NCBI RefSeq assembly: GCF_024703995.1
Contig: NZ_JAMXQV010000033.1
Span: forward strand, 59,291-123,290
Direction: 5' to 3'
Length of the DNA stretch: 64,000 nucleotides
Origin: Amycolatopsis iheyensis
GTDB lineage: Bacteria; Actinomycetota; Actinomycetes; Mycobacteriales; Pseudonocardiaceae
A program made the translations under genes and the position numbers. This document shows positions 7,882 to 16,252 of the stretch, one piece after another; within the stretch, counting starts at the first letter, position 1, and each line of letters starts with the position of its first letter. The notes below the pieces were generated by a model. That model worked only from the letters and a program-made list of their open reading frames with translations, had not been told where the DNA came from and ran no database searches.

Positions 7882-7920
7882 CACGACAGTGTTCGATATG
7901 ACAAGGAGGTGTCCGGGGCG

Positions 7921-9330
7921 GTGGCGCTGACCGACGACCGCAGTCCGATGTACGCGGAGTCCGACCCGGGTCCGAGTGACCCCGGTCCGGGGGGTGGCGG
8001 GTTCGACCGCCAGCCGCCGCAGGACATCGCGGCCGAGCAGTCCGTGCTCGGCGGCATGCTGCTGTCGAAGGACGCGGTCGCCGACGTCATCGAGGCCCTC
8101 GGCCCCGACGACTTCTACAAGCCCGCGCACCAGGCGATCTACGACTGCATCCTCGACCTCTACGGCCGCGGCGAGCCGGCGGACCCGATCACCATCTCGG
8201 CCGAGCTGGAGCGTCGCGGGGAGCTGGGCCGCGTCGGCGGCGCGCCGTACCTGCACACGCTGATCGCGACGGTGCCGACCGCGGCGAACGCGGGCTACTA
8301 CGCCGAGATCGTCGCGGAGAAGGCGGTGCTGCGCCGGCTGGTCGAGGCGGGCACCCGGATCGTGCAGTACGGCTACGGCGCGGCCGCGGCCGACGGCGCG
8401 AACATCGACGAGGTCGTCGACCGCGCGCAGGCCGCGATCTACGACGTCACCGAGCGCCGGACCAGCGAGGACTACGTCGCGCTGGAAGAGCTGCTGCAGC
8501 CGACGATGGACGAGATCGACGCCATCGCCTCGCGCGGCGGCCAGTCCCAGGGCATCCCGACCGGGTTCACCGACTTCGACGAGCTGACCAACGGCCTGCA
8601 CCCCGGGCAGATGATCATCGTTGCGGCCCGGCCCGGTGTCGGTAAGTCGACACTCGGCCTGGACTTCGCGCGGTCGGCGTCGATCCGGCACGGCATGACC
8701 AGCGTCATCTTCTCGCTGGAAATGAGCCGGACCGAGATCGTCATGCGCATGCTCTCGGCCGAGGCGAAGATCCGCCTCGCCGACATGCGCGGCGGCAAGA
8801 TGTCCGACGACGACTGGACGCGGCTGGCCCGCCGGATGAGCGAGGTCTCCGAGGCGCCGCTGTTCGTCGACGACTCCCCGAACATGACGATGATGGAGAT
8901 CCGCGCGAAGGCCCGGCGGCTGAAGCAGCGCAACGACCTCAAGCTCGTCGTCCTCGACTACCTCCAGCTGATGACGTCCGGCAAGCGCGTCGAGTCGCGG
9001 CAGCAGGAAGTCTCGGAGTTCTCCCGGCAGATGAAGCTGCTGGCCAAGGAGATCGAGGTCCCGGTGATCGCGATCAGCCAGCTGAACCGTGGTCCCGAGC
9101 AGCGCACGGACAAGCGCCCGATGCTGTCCGACCTGCGTGAGTCCGGCTCGCTGGAGCAGGACGCCGACCTCGTCATCCTGGTCAACCGCCCGGACGCCTG
9201 GGAGCGCGACGACCCCCGCGCGGGCGAGGCGGACCTGATCATCGCCAAGCACCGAGCCGGCCCGACGGCGACGATCACCGTCGCCCACCAGCTGCACTAC
9301 AGCCGGTTCGTGGACCTTTCACACGACTGA
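7921..9330 (+). CDS. dnaB: Replicative DNA helicase DnaB
   Basis: A 469-residue hexameric replicative helicase. The frame opens earlier, but GTG 7921 is chosen because AAGGAGGT (7903-7910) precedes it by 10 bases and the upstream extension would include the SOS box. An N-terminal DnaB domain begins near QPPQDIAAEQSVLGGMLL. The C-terminal RecA-like ATPase has Walker A RPGVGKST (Lys ~242), Walker B LDYLQLM and the AISQLNRGPEQR and LRESGSLEQDAD blocks. No intein interrupts it, unlike some mycobacterial dnaB genes. It unwinds DNA ahead of the fork. The DnaA-box cluster and the LexA box sit directly upstream. Confidence 0.97.
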   Translation: MALTDDRSPMYAESDPGPSDPGPGGGGFDRQPPQDIAAEQSVLGGMLLSKDAVADVIEALGPDDFYKPAHQAIYDCILDLYGRGEPADPITISAELERRGELGRVGGAPYLHTLIATVPTAANAGYYAEIVAEKAVLRRLVEAGTRIVQYGYGAAAADGANIDEVVDRAQAAIYDVTERRTSEDYVALEELLQPTMDEIDAIASRGGQSQGIPTGFTDFDELTNGLHPGQMIIVAARPGVGKSTLGLDFARSASIRHGMTSVIFSLEMSRTEIVMRMLSAEAKIRLADMRGGKMSDDDWTRLARRMSEVSEAPLFVDDSPNMTMMEIRAKARRLKQRNDLKLVVLDYLQLMTSGKRVESRQQEVSEFSRQMKLLAKEIEVPVIAISQLNRGPEQRTDKRPMLSDLRESGSLEQDADLVILVNRPDAWERDDPRAGEADLIIAKHRAGPTATITVAHQLHYSRFVDLSHD

Positions 9331-9378
9331 CCGAAAACCCCCGGCCGGCCGGCCCACGGCCCGTTATGGTCCGCGGGC

Positions 9379-9810
9379 ATGAGAATGATCCTCAACACCG
9401 CGCACGTCTACATGATCCTCGGCGTGGTGAGCGGCCTGTACTACCGCGAACTGACCAAGGCCAACGACTTCACCGGCGACACGCAGCTTTCGACCGTCCA
9501 CACCCACCTGCTCGCGCTGGGGATGTTGTTCTTCCTCATCGTGCTGGCGCTGGAAAAGCTGTTCGCACTGACCACCCACCGGCTCTTCCGGTGGTTCTAC
9601 TGGATCTACAACGCCGGGTTGGCCGTGACCGTCGGCATGATGATCCTGCACGGCACGTTGACCGTGCTCGGCCGGGACAGCGGGGCCGCCATCGCCGGGA
9701 TCGCCGGGCTCGGCCACATCCTGCTGACCGCAGGGCTGATCCTGCTGTTCGTCACGCTCACGAAGCTGATCCCCGCCAAGGCCAAGGCCGATCAGCCCAG
9801 CGAGCTGTAG
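9379..9810 (+). CDS. DUF2871-type small membrane protein
   Basis: A 143-residue protein with four predicted membrane helices. It begins MRMILNTAHVYMILGVVSGLYYREL and contains the histidine-bearing loops STVHTHLLALGM and LHGTLTVLG, then FRWFYWIYNAGL. This matches the DUF2871 family as I recall it; no biochemical function is established. Conserved membrane His residues would suit metal or haem binding, but that is speculation. Its last 19 bases overlap the 3' end of the convergent MarR gene (9792-9810). Confidence 0.75.
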   Translation: MRMILNTAHVYMILGVVSGLYYRELTKANDFTGDTQLSTVHTHLLALGMLFFLIVLALEKLFALTTHRLFRWFYWIYNAGLAVTVGMMILHGTLTVLGRDSGAAIAGIAGLGHILLTAGLILLFVTLTKLIPAKAKADQPSEL

Positions 9811-10244
9811 CCGCGGACGAACGCGGTGAGGAGCCGGCCGAAGTTCTCGCGGTCTTCGGCCGGCCAGTCCGCCATCACCTCGGCGAACACCGAGCGGCGG
9901 AACGTGTGCAGCTCGTCGAGGTGGGCCTGACCGGCTTCGGTCGGCACGAGCACGGCCCGTCGTCCGTCGCGCTGGTCCGCTTCGCGCCGCAGCAGCCCCT
10001 GCTCGACCGCGCGGGCCACCAGCCGGCTGGCGCGTGGCTGGTCCACGCCCATCGCCGCGCTCAACGCGGTCACCGTGCTGGGCTCGCCGCGTTCGGTCAG
10101 CTCCTCGACGACGTCGAGCAGCTCGTGCACCGGGTCGTGCGCGCCCTGGCCGCGGGCCTTGCCGATCCGGCTCAGTGCCCGCCGCTGCTGGCTGCGGCGG
10201 ATGGCGATCATCGCTCGCTCGACGTCGGCCACCGCGTCCGTCAT
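9792..10244 (-). CDS. MarR-family transcriptional regulator
   Basis: A 150-residue winged-helix regulator. The helical N-terminus (residues 1-45) is followed by the DNA-binding core: TVTALSAAMGVDQPRASRLV (recognition helix), then EQGLLRREADQRDGRRAVLVPTEAGQ (wing), then a C-terminal dimerisation helix. It is divergent from the second MarR-like gene at 10309. The palindrome CATGTA-N4-TACATG between them is the obvious operator candidate and suggests autoregulation. Ligand unknown. Confidence 0.88.
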   Translation of the reverse strand: MTDAVADVERAMIAIRRSQQRRALSRIGKARGQGAHDPVHELLDVVEELTERGEPSTVTALSAAMGVDQPRASRLVARAVEQGLLRREADQRDGRRAVLVPTEAGQAHLDELHTFRRSVFAEVMADWPAEDRENFGRLLTAFVRGYSSLG

Positions 10245-10263
10245 GGTTGCTCCACCTCAGAAC

Positions 10264-10283
10264 TGCATGTACTTTTACATGTA
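10264..10283. promoter_or_regulatory. Palindromic operator between two divergent MarR genes
   Basis: TGCATGTA-CTTT-TACATGTA has 8-base arms with one mismatch; the inner CATGTA/TACATG is perfect. It lies 20 bases upstream of the minus-strand MarR start and 26 bases upstream of the plus-strand start, so one dimer could control both genes. Confidence 0.6.
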
Positions 10284-10308
10284 ATTGTTCACAGACATCG
10301 GAGTTCTC

Positions 10309-10689
10309 ATGAAACCCCTCGGCTGGTGGCTGCGCCACGTCCACGAGCTTCTCGAATCCTCCATGACGCGCGCCCTCGACACGGAGTCGCTGACCCGCCG
10401 GCATTGGCAGGTACTCAACACGATCGCCCATGGCGCCCGCACACCGGAGGAGGTCGACGCGGCCCTGGCCCCGTTCGGCGCGACCGCCGGCCAGTTGGCT
10501 GACCTCCGGGCCCGCGGCTGGGTCTCCGAAAGCGGCGAGCTGACCGACGCCGGCCGCGAAGCGCATGCCCGGGTCGAGGCGCGCGTCCAGGCCTTCCGCA
10601 CCGCCGTGACCGACGGCGTCAGCGACGACGACTACCGCACGACGATCCGCACCTTGGAGCGCTGCGCGGCCAACCTCGAAGCCGGCTGA
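10309..10689 (+). CDS. MarR-like winged-helix protein
   Basis: A 126-residue protein starting at ATG 10309 (CGGAG upstream). The frame extends to an upstream GTG at 10285, which would place the start in the operator region. MKPLGWWLRHVHELLESSMTRALD precedes a helix-turn-helix region (LTRRHWQVLNTIA, then TPEEVDAALAPF) and a short wing (LRARGWVSESGELTDAGREAH). This is the typical MarR layout with a short C-terminal helix. Probably a regulator of the dioxygenase gene 68 bases downstream, which carries its own palindrome (10726-10747). Divergent from the MarR gene at 9792. Confidence 0.78.
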   Translation: MKPLGWWLRHVHELLESSMTRALDTESLTRRHWQVLNTIAHGARTPEEVDAALAPFGATAGQLADLRARGWVSESGELTDAGREAHARVEARVQAFRTAVTDGVSDDDYRTTIRTLERCAANLEAG

Positions 10690-10725
10690 CGGAATATCCC
10701 GGGACGCGCGGGCGTCAGGTACTCT

Positions 10726-10747
10726 AGTAGTTGAACTTTCAATAACT
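10726..10747. promoter_or_regulatory. Operator candidate upstream of the dioxygenase gene
   Basis: AGTAGTTGAA-CT-TTCAATAACT has 10-base arms matching at 8 positions, with a perfect TTGAA/TTCAA core. It ends 10 bases before the ATG at 10758. TAGTTGAA half sites are typical of MarR-type repressors, and two MarR genes lie just upstream. Confidence 0.5.
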
Positions 10748-10757
10748 GGAGCCGTCG

Positions 10758-11528
10758 ATGACCCGCACCCCGGTCCTCTACCTCAGCCACGGAGCGCCGC
10801 CGCTCGCCGACGACGCCACCTGGACCCGTCAGCTCGCCGGCTGGTCCGCCGACCTGCCGAAGCCCCGCGCGATCCTGGTCGTGTCGGCGCACTGGGAGGA
10901 GGCCCCGCTGACCATCGCGGCCACGACGACCGTGCCGCTGGTCTACGACTTCTGGGGCTTCCCCGACCGCTACTACCAGGTGAAGTACGAAGCACCGGGC
11001 GCGCCGGAGCTGGCGGCGAAGGTGCGGAAGCTGCTTCGCTCAACAGACACCCCGGTGCACGACGCGCCGGAGCGCGGCCTCGACCACGGCGCCTACGTGC
11101 CGCTCGTCGAGATGTACCCCGACGCCGACATCCCGGTGCTGCAGGTCTCGATGCCCTCGCTCGACCCGCGGGAGCTGTTCGACCTCGGCCGCAAGCTCGC
11201 GCCGCTGCGCTACGAAGGCGTGCTGATCATCGGCAGCGGCTTCTTCACCCACAACCTCAGCGGCATGGCCCGCGCCACCGACGGGACGCCGCCGGCGTGG
11301 TCGGCCGAGTTCGACCACTGGGGCGACGAGGTCGTGCGTGCCGGTGACGTCGACGCGCTGCTCGACTTCCAGCACAAGGCGCCGGCCCCAGCACTCGCGC
11401 ACCCGCGGATCGAGCACTTCGCGCCGCTGTTCGTCTCCCTCGGCGCCAGCTCGGACGAAGGGTCCGGGCGCACGGTGATCGACGGCTTCTGGCACGGCCT
11501 GGCGAAGCGGTCCCTGCAGTTCTCCTGA
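10758..11528 (+). CDS. Class III extradiol ring-cleavage dioxygenase (DODA/YgiD type)
   Basis: A 256-residue cytosolic protein of normal family length. It shows the DODA-type signatures in order: N-terminal LYLSHGAPP, VVSAHWEE (residues ~38-45), FWGFPDRYYQVKY, GLDHGAYVPL and IGSGFFTHNL. The His residues in SHGAP, SAHW, DHGA and THNL are the expected metal ligands and catalytic base. Relatives such as YgiD and plant DOPA dioxygenase open catechol rings, but the natural substrate in actinobacteria is unclear. The palindrome just upstream and adjacent MarR genes suggest induction by a phenolic or quinone compound. A hairpin follows the gene. Confidence 0.88.
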   Translation: MTRTPVLYLSHGAPPLADDATWTRQLAGWSADLPKPRAILVVSAHWEEAPLTIAATTTVPLVYDFWGFPDRYYQVKYEAPGAPELAAKVRKLLRSTDTPVHDAPERGLDHGAYVPLVEMYPDADIPVLQVSMPSLDPRELFDLGRKLAPLRYEGVLIIGSGFFTHNLSGMARATDGTPPAWSAEFDHWGDEVVRAGDVDALLDFQHKAPAPALAHPRIEHFAPLFVSLGASSDEGSGRTVIDGFWHGLAKRSLQFS

Positions 11529-11540
11529 CCCCGGACACGA

Positions 11541-11578
11541 ACGAACCCCGAGCACCGGGTACGGCGCTCGGGGTTCGT
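11541..11578. terminator. Terminator after the dioxygenase gene
   Basis: A 13-bp perfect stem (ACGAACCCCGAGC at 11541-11553 pairs with 11566-11578) with a 12-base loop starts 12 bases after the stop. A smaller hairpin (CTCTCC/GGAGAG) follows at 11580-11597. It lies between convergent genes and could act in both directions. Confidence 0.75.
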
Positions 11579-11670
11579 CCTCTCCAGGGAAGGAGAGCTT
11601 CCTTCGGTCGTCAGGCCTTCCGTGCGAGGAAACCTCGCGGCGCGGTGGAAGGCCTGGCGGGGCAGTGCGG

Positions 11671-11699
11671 CCGGGCGGGCCCTGGCTGGACCCGCCCGG
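11671..11699 (-). terminator. Terminator downstream of the chaplin-like gene
   Basis: A 9-bp perfect GC stem (CCGGGCGGG / CCCGCCCGG) with an 11-base loop lies 9 bases beyond the stop of the minus-strand gene at 11709. No T-tract is evident. Confidence 0.6.
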
Positions 11700-11708
11700 C
11701 GTCGGGAA

Positions 11709-14700
11709 CTACTTGCGCTTGACCAGGCCCAGCAGCTTCGCGAGGAAGCCGGTGGAGTCCAGGCCCGACATCGCCGGGACCTGCGCGGCCGGGGCCGCGC
11801 TGTCCAGCACCGGCAGCTTGGCGTTCACCGGCAGGGCCGGGGTGGCCGGCAGCGCCGGGGTGGCCGGCAGGGCCGGGGTCACCGGGAGCGCGACCGGCAG
11901 CGCCGGGACGCCACCGAGGGCGGGCAGCGTCGGCAGCGCGACGGGCAGGCCCGCGGTCGGCAGGTCCGCACGCTCGGCGCCGGCGCCGGGCAGGGCGCCC
12001 AGGGCCGGGACGGCCGGCAGCGCCGGGGCCGCGATCGGCAGACCCGCGGTCGGCAGGTCCGCACGCTGGGTGTGGCCACCCAGCGCCGACAGCCCGGTCA
12101 CCGCGGGCAGCGCCGCGGTGTTGGGCAGGGCCGGCTTCGGCATCGCCGGGATGGCGCCCAGGTGCGCCAGCTGGGTCAGCCCGGCCAGCGGGTTACCGCC
12201 ACCGGTCGGCAGGTCGGCGCGCTCGGCACCGAGCGGCGCGGCGGTCGGCAGCGCGGGCAGGCCCTGGGTGGGCAGCCCCGCCGTCGGCAGGCCACTGGCG
12301 AGCCCGGTCAGCGAGGGCAGCTCGCCCGCGCCCAGCTCCGAACCCTCGACCGGGTTCGCGATCGCGTCGGCCGCCTCGGCGGCTTCCCCGTTGATGCTCG
12401 TCATGTCGGTCGCGTCCGCGGTGGCCACCCCGAGCACCTCGAGGGGCACGCCGAAGATCTGCACCGGGGCCACGACGTCGTGGTAGAAGTTGTACCCCGA
12501 CAGGCTGGACCCGTCACCCTCGGTGGTCGGCTCGCCGCCGTTCTCCGTGGTCAGCGAGTTGTCGCCGACGGCGTGCGCGACGCCGCCCACGGTCACCGCG
12601 TCGCCGAACAGCTGCGCGATCGCCGTGGCCGGGATGTCGAGGATATTGCCGGAGATGGCGCCCTCGACACCGGAGGTGGTGTCGTCGCCCGCGTTCTCCA
12701 CGGACGTCGTGTTCATGCCCATGCCGTGCGCGACACCCGCGGCGCTGACAGCGTCGCCGAAGATCTGCGCCACCGGCAGCGCGTCGGCGCCGATGATGTT
12801 GCCGGCCACCGAGCCGCGGTCACCGTTGGTGGTGGCGTCGCCGCCCGCCTGCGAAACCGTGTCGCTCGTGCCCTGGCCGGAGCCGAGGGCCGCGCCCGCG
12901 ACACCGTCGCTGAACAGCTGCGCGGCACCCGCGACCGGGGCCTTCACGATGTTGCCGGTCAGCGCACCGTCCTGGCCGTCGGTGAGGGCGTCGCCGCCCG
13001 CCGAGGAGTCGGTGATGTTGTCGTTCTCACCGGTGCCGATGCCCGCGAGGGCGGCACCGCTGCCGGCGGCCAGCACCGGGAGCGAGACCGGGGCCTCGAT
13101 GATGTTGCCGGCGCCGGCGCCGGCGGGGCCGTTCGCCGTGACGTCGCCGCCCGCGTTGGACGTCGTGTCGGTCGAGCCCTTGCCGTGGCCCTGGCCGACG
13201 AACGCGCCACCGATGTTGGCGACCTGCACCGGCAGCGAAGCCGGCACGGTGCCCAGGTTCGAGCTCAGGAAGCCGTTGTCGTCGTGGGTGCTGCCACCGC
13301 CGCCGCCGGAGACGACCTTGGTCTCGTCGGCCGAGCCGGAGCCCTGGCCGATGAACGAGCCGCCCACGCCGAAGACCTCGGCGGGCAGGCCGACCGGCAC
13401 CTGCACGACGTTGCCCGAGCCGGACGAGTTGTCGCCCTGGGTGCCGTCGTACGCCCCGGCGGTGACCGTCTTGTCCTCGGTCGCCGTGCCGGACGCGTTG
13501 CCGATGTGGCTGCCGCCGATGCCGAAGACCTCGGGCGCGCCCGCGGTCTGGGTGTTGACGATGTTGCCGCCGAGCACGGAGCCGTTGCCCCGGGTGTAGC
13601 TGCCGTTGCCGGCGTTCGCGTCGGTGGTGTTGTCGTGCGCGGCGTTGGCCTGGCCGATGTAGGTGCCACCGATGCCGAAGGCCTCGACCGGCAGCGCGAC
13701 CGACGGGTTCAGGACGTTGCCCGAGCCGCTCGCGTCGTCACCGGCGGTCTTGACGAAGCCACCCGAGTCGACCGTGCTGGAGGAGCTGCCGGTCTCGGGG
13801 ATGCCCGCCGTGGCGTTGCCGATCCACGAGCCCGCGACACCCGCGACGTTCGCGATCGGGGACAGCGAGGCGGCCCCGCCGTTGCCCGACAGGAACGAGT
13901 CGTTGCCGCTGGTCTCGACGTAGGTCGGGATGCCGAGGCTGCCCTCGCGGGTGTCCCCGGCGGTGGCGTCGGCGGAGGTGTTGCAGCCGTCGGAGTTCGA
14001 CAGCGAGCCCCACACGGCGCCCGAGTTGCAGTTGAACTTGACCGGCAGGGCGATCGGCGCGCCGACCACGTTGCCGGAGCCGCTCGCCTGGTCGCCGGAG
14101 CTGAACAGCGAGCCGCCGGAGGTGGCGATGGTGTCGGCCGAGTAGCCGTGGCTCTGCCCGTTGCCGAGCAGGTACGACGCCGCGTTGCCGGTCACCTGGA
14201 CCGGGGTGGCGAACTGGCCCGCCACCACGTTGCCGGAGAGGGCCGAGCCGTCGCCGTTGGTGTCGACGTCCCCGGTCTCGGTGGCGCTCTGGCTGGCCGA
14301 GCCACCGGTCACGCGGCCGGTGCCGCCGGCCACGCCGCCGCCGTTGCCGGCGATCTGCACGGGAAGCGCCCAGTCGAGGGCGACCGCGTTGCCCGCGAGG
14401 CTCGAGTCCTCACCGGTGGTCGCGATGTCCTGGTTGTGGTCCCAGGTCTGGGTGTGGTCGCCACCCTGGACGGTCGCGTCGCCGAGCACGCCGACCGCGT
14501 TGTCCACGATCTGGATCGGGACGACGACGTCGCCCGTGACCTTGTTGCCCTTGAGGTTGTTGTGGCTCGGGGTGAAGGCGCCCGCGCCGTCGGCCTTGGT
14601 GACACCGCCGAGGGTGCTCTGGCTGATCGGGCTGGCCTCGTCGAGCTGCTGGGCAGCCTGGTTCGCCGCCTGGGTGACCGGCTTCGCGCTCAGCTCCGTC

Positions 14701-14906
14701 TGCCCGGCGGGCAGGTCCAGCTGGCCGAAGGGGGTGCCGACCGCGTTGTTGGCTTCCTGGATCGGAACCGTGACGTTCAGGTCGAGCGGCGAGGCCGGGG
14801 TGTCGGGGTTGACGTTCTCGTCAGCCGAGGCGATGCCGGTGCCCAGCATCAGCAACCCACCCGTGACAAGTGCGGTCTGGAGTCCGCGCTTTGCCCACGT
14901 CTGCAT
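11709..14906 (-). CDS. Large exported protein with 14 chaplin-like repeats
   Basis: A 1065-residue protein. The start is the ATG at 14906, preceded by AAAGGAG; the open frame extends further upstream but without an SD. The signal peptide is MQTWAKRGLQTALVTGG... with cleavage near IASA-DE. Residues ~115-840 hold about 14 degenerate repeats of ~50-60 residues. Each has a core like SGNVVQVPVGLPAEVFGVGG followed by a Gly/Thr/Asp/Ser-rich turn. The core resembles the chaplin domain of streptomycete amyloid coat proteins. Only the fourth repeat has a Cys pair (NCNSGAVWGS...DGCN), like the chaplin disulfide. The C-terminal ~220 residues are Ala/Leu/Pro-rich with recurring ERADLPTAGLP and end in KLLGLVKRK, with no LPxTG. 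Likely a cell-surface or spore-coat adhesin; a functional link to chaplins is inferred. Confidence 0.8.
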   Translation of the reverse strand: MQTWAKRGLQTALVTGGLLMLGTGIASADENVNPDTPASPLDLNVTVPIQEANNAVGTPFGQLDLPAGQTELSAKPVTQAANQAAQQLDEASPISQSTLGGVTKADGAGAFTPSHNNLKGNKVTGDVVVPIQIVDNAVGVLGDATVQGGDHTQTWDHNQDIATTGEDSSLAGNAVALDWALPVQIAGNGGGVAGGTGRVTGGSASQSATETGDVDTNGDGSALSGNVVAGQFATPVQVTGNAASYLLGNGQSHGYSADTIATSGGSLFSSGDQASGSGNVVGAPIALPVKFNCNSGAVWGSLSNSDGCNTSADATAGDTREGSLGIPTYVETSGNDSFLSGNGGAASLSPIANVAGVAGSWIGNATAGIPETGSSSSTVDSGGFVKTAGDDASGSGNVLNPSVALPVEAFGIGGTYIGQANAAHDNTTDANAGNGSYTRGNGSVLGGNIVNTQTAGAPEVFGIGGSHIGNASGTATEDKTVTAGAYDGTQGDNSSGSGNVVQVPVGLPAEVFGVGGSFIGQGSGSADETKVVSGGGGGSTHDDNGFLSSNLGTVPASLPVQVANIGGAFVGQGHGKGSTDTTSNAGGDVTANGPAGAGAGNIIEAPVSLPVLAAGSGAALAGIGTGENDNITDSSAGGDALTDGQDGALTGNIVKAPVAGAAQLFSDGVAGAALGSGQGTSDTVSQAGGDATTNGDRGSVAGNIIGADALPVAQIFGDAVSAAGVAHGMGMNTTSVENAGDDTTSGVEGAISGNILDIPATAIAQLFGDAVTVGGVAHAVGDNSLTTENGGEPTTEGDGSSLSGYNFYHDVVAPVQIFGVPLEVLGVATADATDMTSINGEAAEAADAIANPVEGSELGAGELPSLTGLASGLPTAGLPTQGLPALPTAAPLGAERADLPTGGGNPLAGLTQLAHLGAIPAMPKPALPNTAALPAVTGLSALGGHTQRADLPTAGLPIAAPALPAVPALGALPGAGAERADLPTAGLPVALPTLPALGGVPALPVALPVTPALPATPALPATPALPVNAKLPVLDSAAPAAQVPAMSGLDSTGFLAKLLGLVKRK

Positions 14907-15113
14907 GGGGTTTTTCTCCTTTATTTCGGGTTCCCTTGCGGGCTTATGGGGGTGCGCTCGTCGAATTCGAAACGGGGTCCGAGCCGCACCGAGGGGAAGG
15001 AACTTCGTGCGGGCGCACAAAAGCGCACCGCCGTGTCACGGGAAATCCGCGGACGCAGGAGCCGTCAGAAGAAGACGGGCTCGGGCGCGTCAGCGACCCG
15101 TGAAGGGAGGTGT

Positions 15114-16028
15114 TCAGTCAGGAGTGACGCCGGGCTGCTCGCCCGGGGTGCGCACGATGGTGCGCAGGCCGGCGCGGCTCATGGCCGCGACGGCGGTGTC
15201 GACGGCTTCGGTCGTCCAGAACGGGACGCCGAAGTTGAGGCCGTCGAGGTGACCACCGGGGGCAGTGCTGCCACCCGGGGCGGTGGGGACGGACGGTGCG
15301 ACCGGAAGCTGCACCGGGGTCAGCGGCGACGGCAGGTCACGGTGGGAGTCGCGGGAGTCTTCCGCGGCACCGGTGCCTTCGTCGTGCTGAAGACCCGTCG
15401 GCATCGCGAGCGCGGCTCGCAACGCGGCGGGGAGCTGGACGGTCGAGACGGCGACCGAGTCCGTGGCCTGGCCGATGCCGGTGGTGACCGGTGCCGGCTC
15501 GACCGGGGCGACGCCCGGGAGCGAAACCAGGTCGCCGTGGCCGGCCGGGTCGAGCAGCCCCAGGACGTCGTGGGCCGGCTCGGGGGTGAAGGTCTGCTCG
15601 AGGACCTGGCGGGTGTCCTGCGGCTTGCGGACGATGTGCTCGACCGCGCCGAGGGTCCGGTGCGCCGGGCTCACGACGGCGTCTTCGGCGAGGTCCGAGA
15701 CCGAGTCGCTGACGCGGTCGGAGACCTCGTGCCCGAGGACGCGGGCGCACGGCTGGCTCCAGGACGTGGCGGCCTGCGCGCAGTCCGAGGTGGCGACGTC
15801 GTTCGCCGCGTCCGTCGCGCCGGTGTTCACGTCGCCGAGGCTGCCGCTTGCGGCGTCGGCGATCGGGGCGGTGCCCACCTCGACGGTGTCGGCCGACGCG
15901 GTCGCGCCGGAGACCAGCCACGCGGCGGCGGTGCCGGCGACGGCGCCACCCAGCACCAGCAGCGCACGCGACACGAAGCGGCCGGCGCGCTTGGCGCCCT
16001 GCCCCTCGTTCGTCGCGTGGTCGGCCAC
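15114..16028 (-). CDS. Exported protein of unknown function
   Basis: A 304-residue protein. GTG 16028 is chosen because AGGAG lies 7 bases upstream; the frame is open further but lacks support. After a basic cytosolic stretch (KRAGRFVSRALL) comes a hydrophobic segment (VLGGAVAGTAAAWLV) and an ASA-DTV cleavage site. The rest is Ala/Asp/Val-rich with two Cys (DCAQAATSWSQPC) and a Pro/Ser-rich part near the C-terminus. It lies upstream of and on the same strand as the chaplin-like gene, with 207 bases between them, so the two may share a surface role. No family recognised. Confidence 0.7.
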   Translation of the reverse strand: MADHATNEGQGAKRAGRFVSRALLVLGGAVAGTAAAWLVSGATASADTVEVGTAPIADAASGSLGDVNTGATDAANDVATSDCAQAATSWSQPCARVLGHEVSDRVSDSVSDLAEDAVVSPAHRTLGAVEHIVRKPQDTRQVLEQTFTPEPAHDVLGLLDPAGHGDLVSLPGVAPVEPAPVTTGIGQATDSVAVSTVQLPAALRAALAMPTGLQHDEGTGAAEDSRDSHRDLPSPLTPVQLPVAPSVPTAPGGSTAPGGHLDGLNFGVPFWTTEAVDTAVAAMSRAGLRTIVRTPGEQPGVTPD

Positions 16029-16252
16029 TGGTGCATCTCCTGGTGCTCGGTGGAAGTCCGGCGATGTGCCGTTGCGAGAGCGACCTAACCAAATCCGCGA
16101 CACGGCTCGCATCCTCGACACGACTTGATGCCCCCATCGTGTGAAGAACACAGCGTGCGATCGGCTTTCACGTTGGGTGATCACGGCTGGCCGCCCAGCG
16201 TGTCGGACTCGGCTCTCGGAAAGCGGCCGAATCGGGCGGACTTGCCAGTACG

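Noticed and set aside
7404..7920. This region as the chromosomal oriC
   Set aside because: dnaA and dnaN are not adjacent and an obvious AT-rich unwinding element is missing. The boxes are reported as a cluster only.
11709..14906. PPE-MPTR or collagen-like protein
   Set aside because: No PPE N-terminus or GxN pentapeptides and no GXY periodicity; the repeat core fits chaplin-like sequence better.
11622..16088. Plus-strand open frame of 1488 codons opposite the chaplin-like gene
   Set aside because: Composition is RRGRGQ-type low complexity typical of antisense frames. The minus strand has a signal peptide, SD and coherent repeats.
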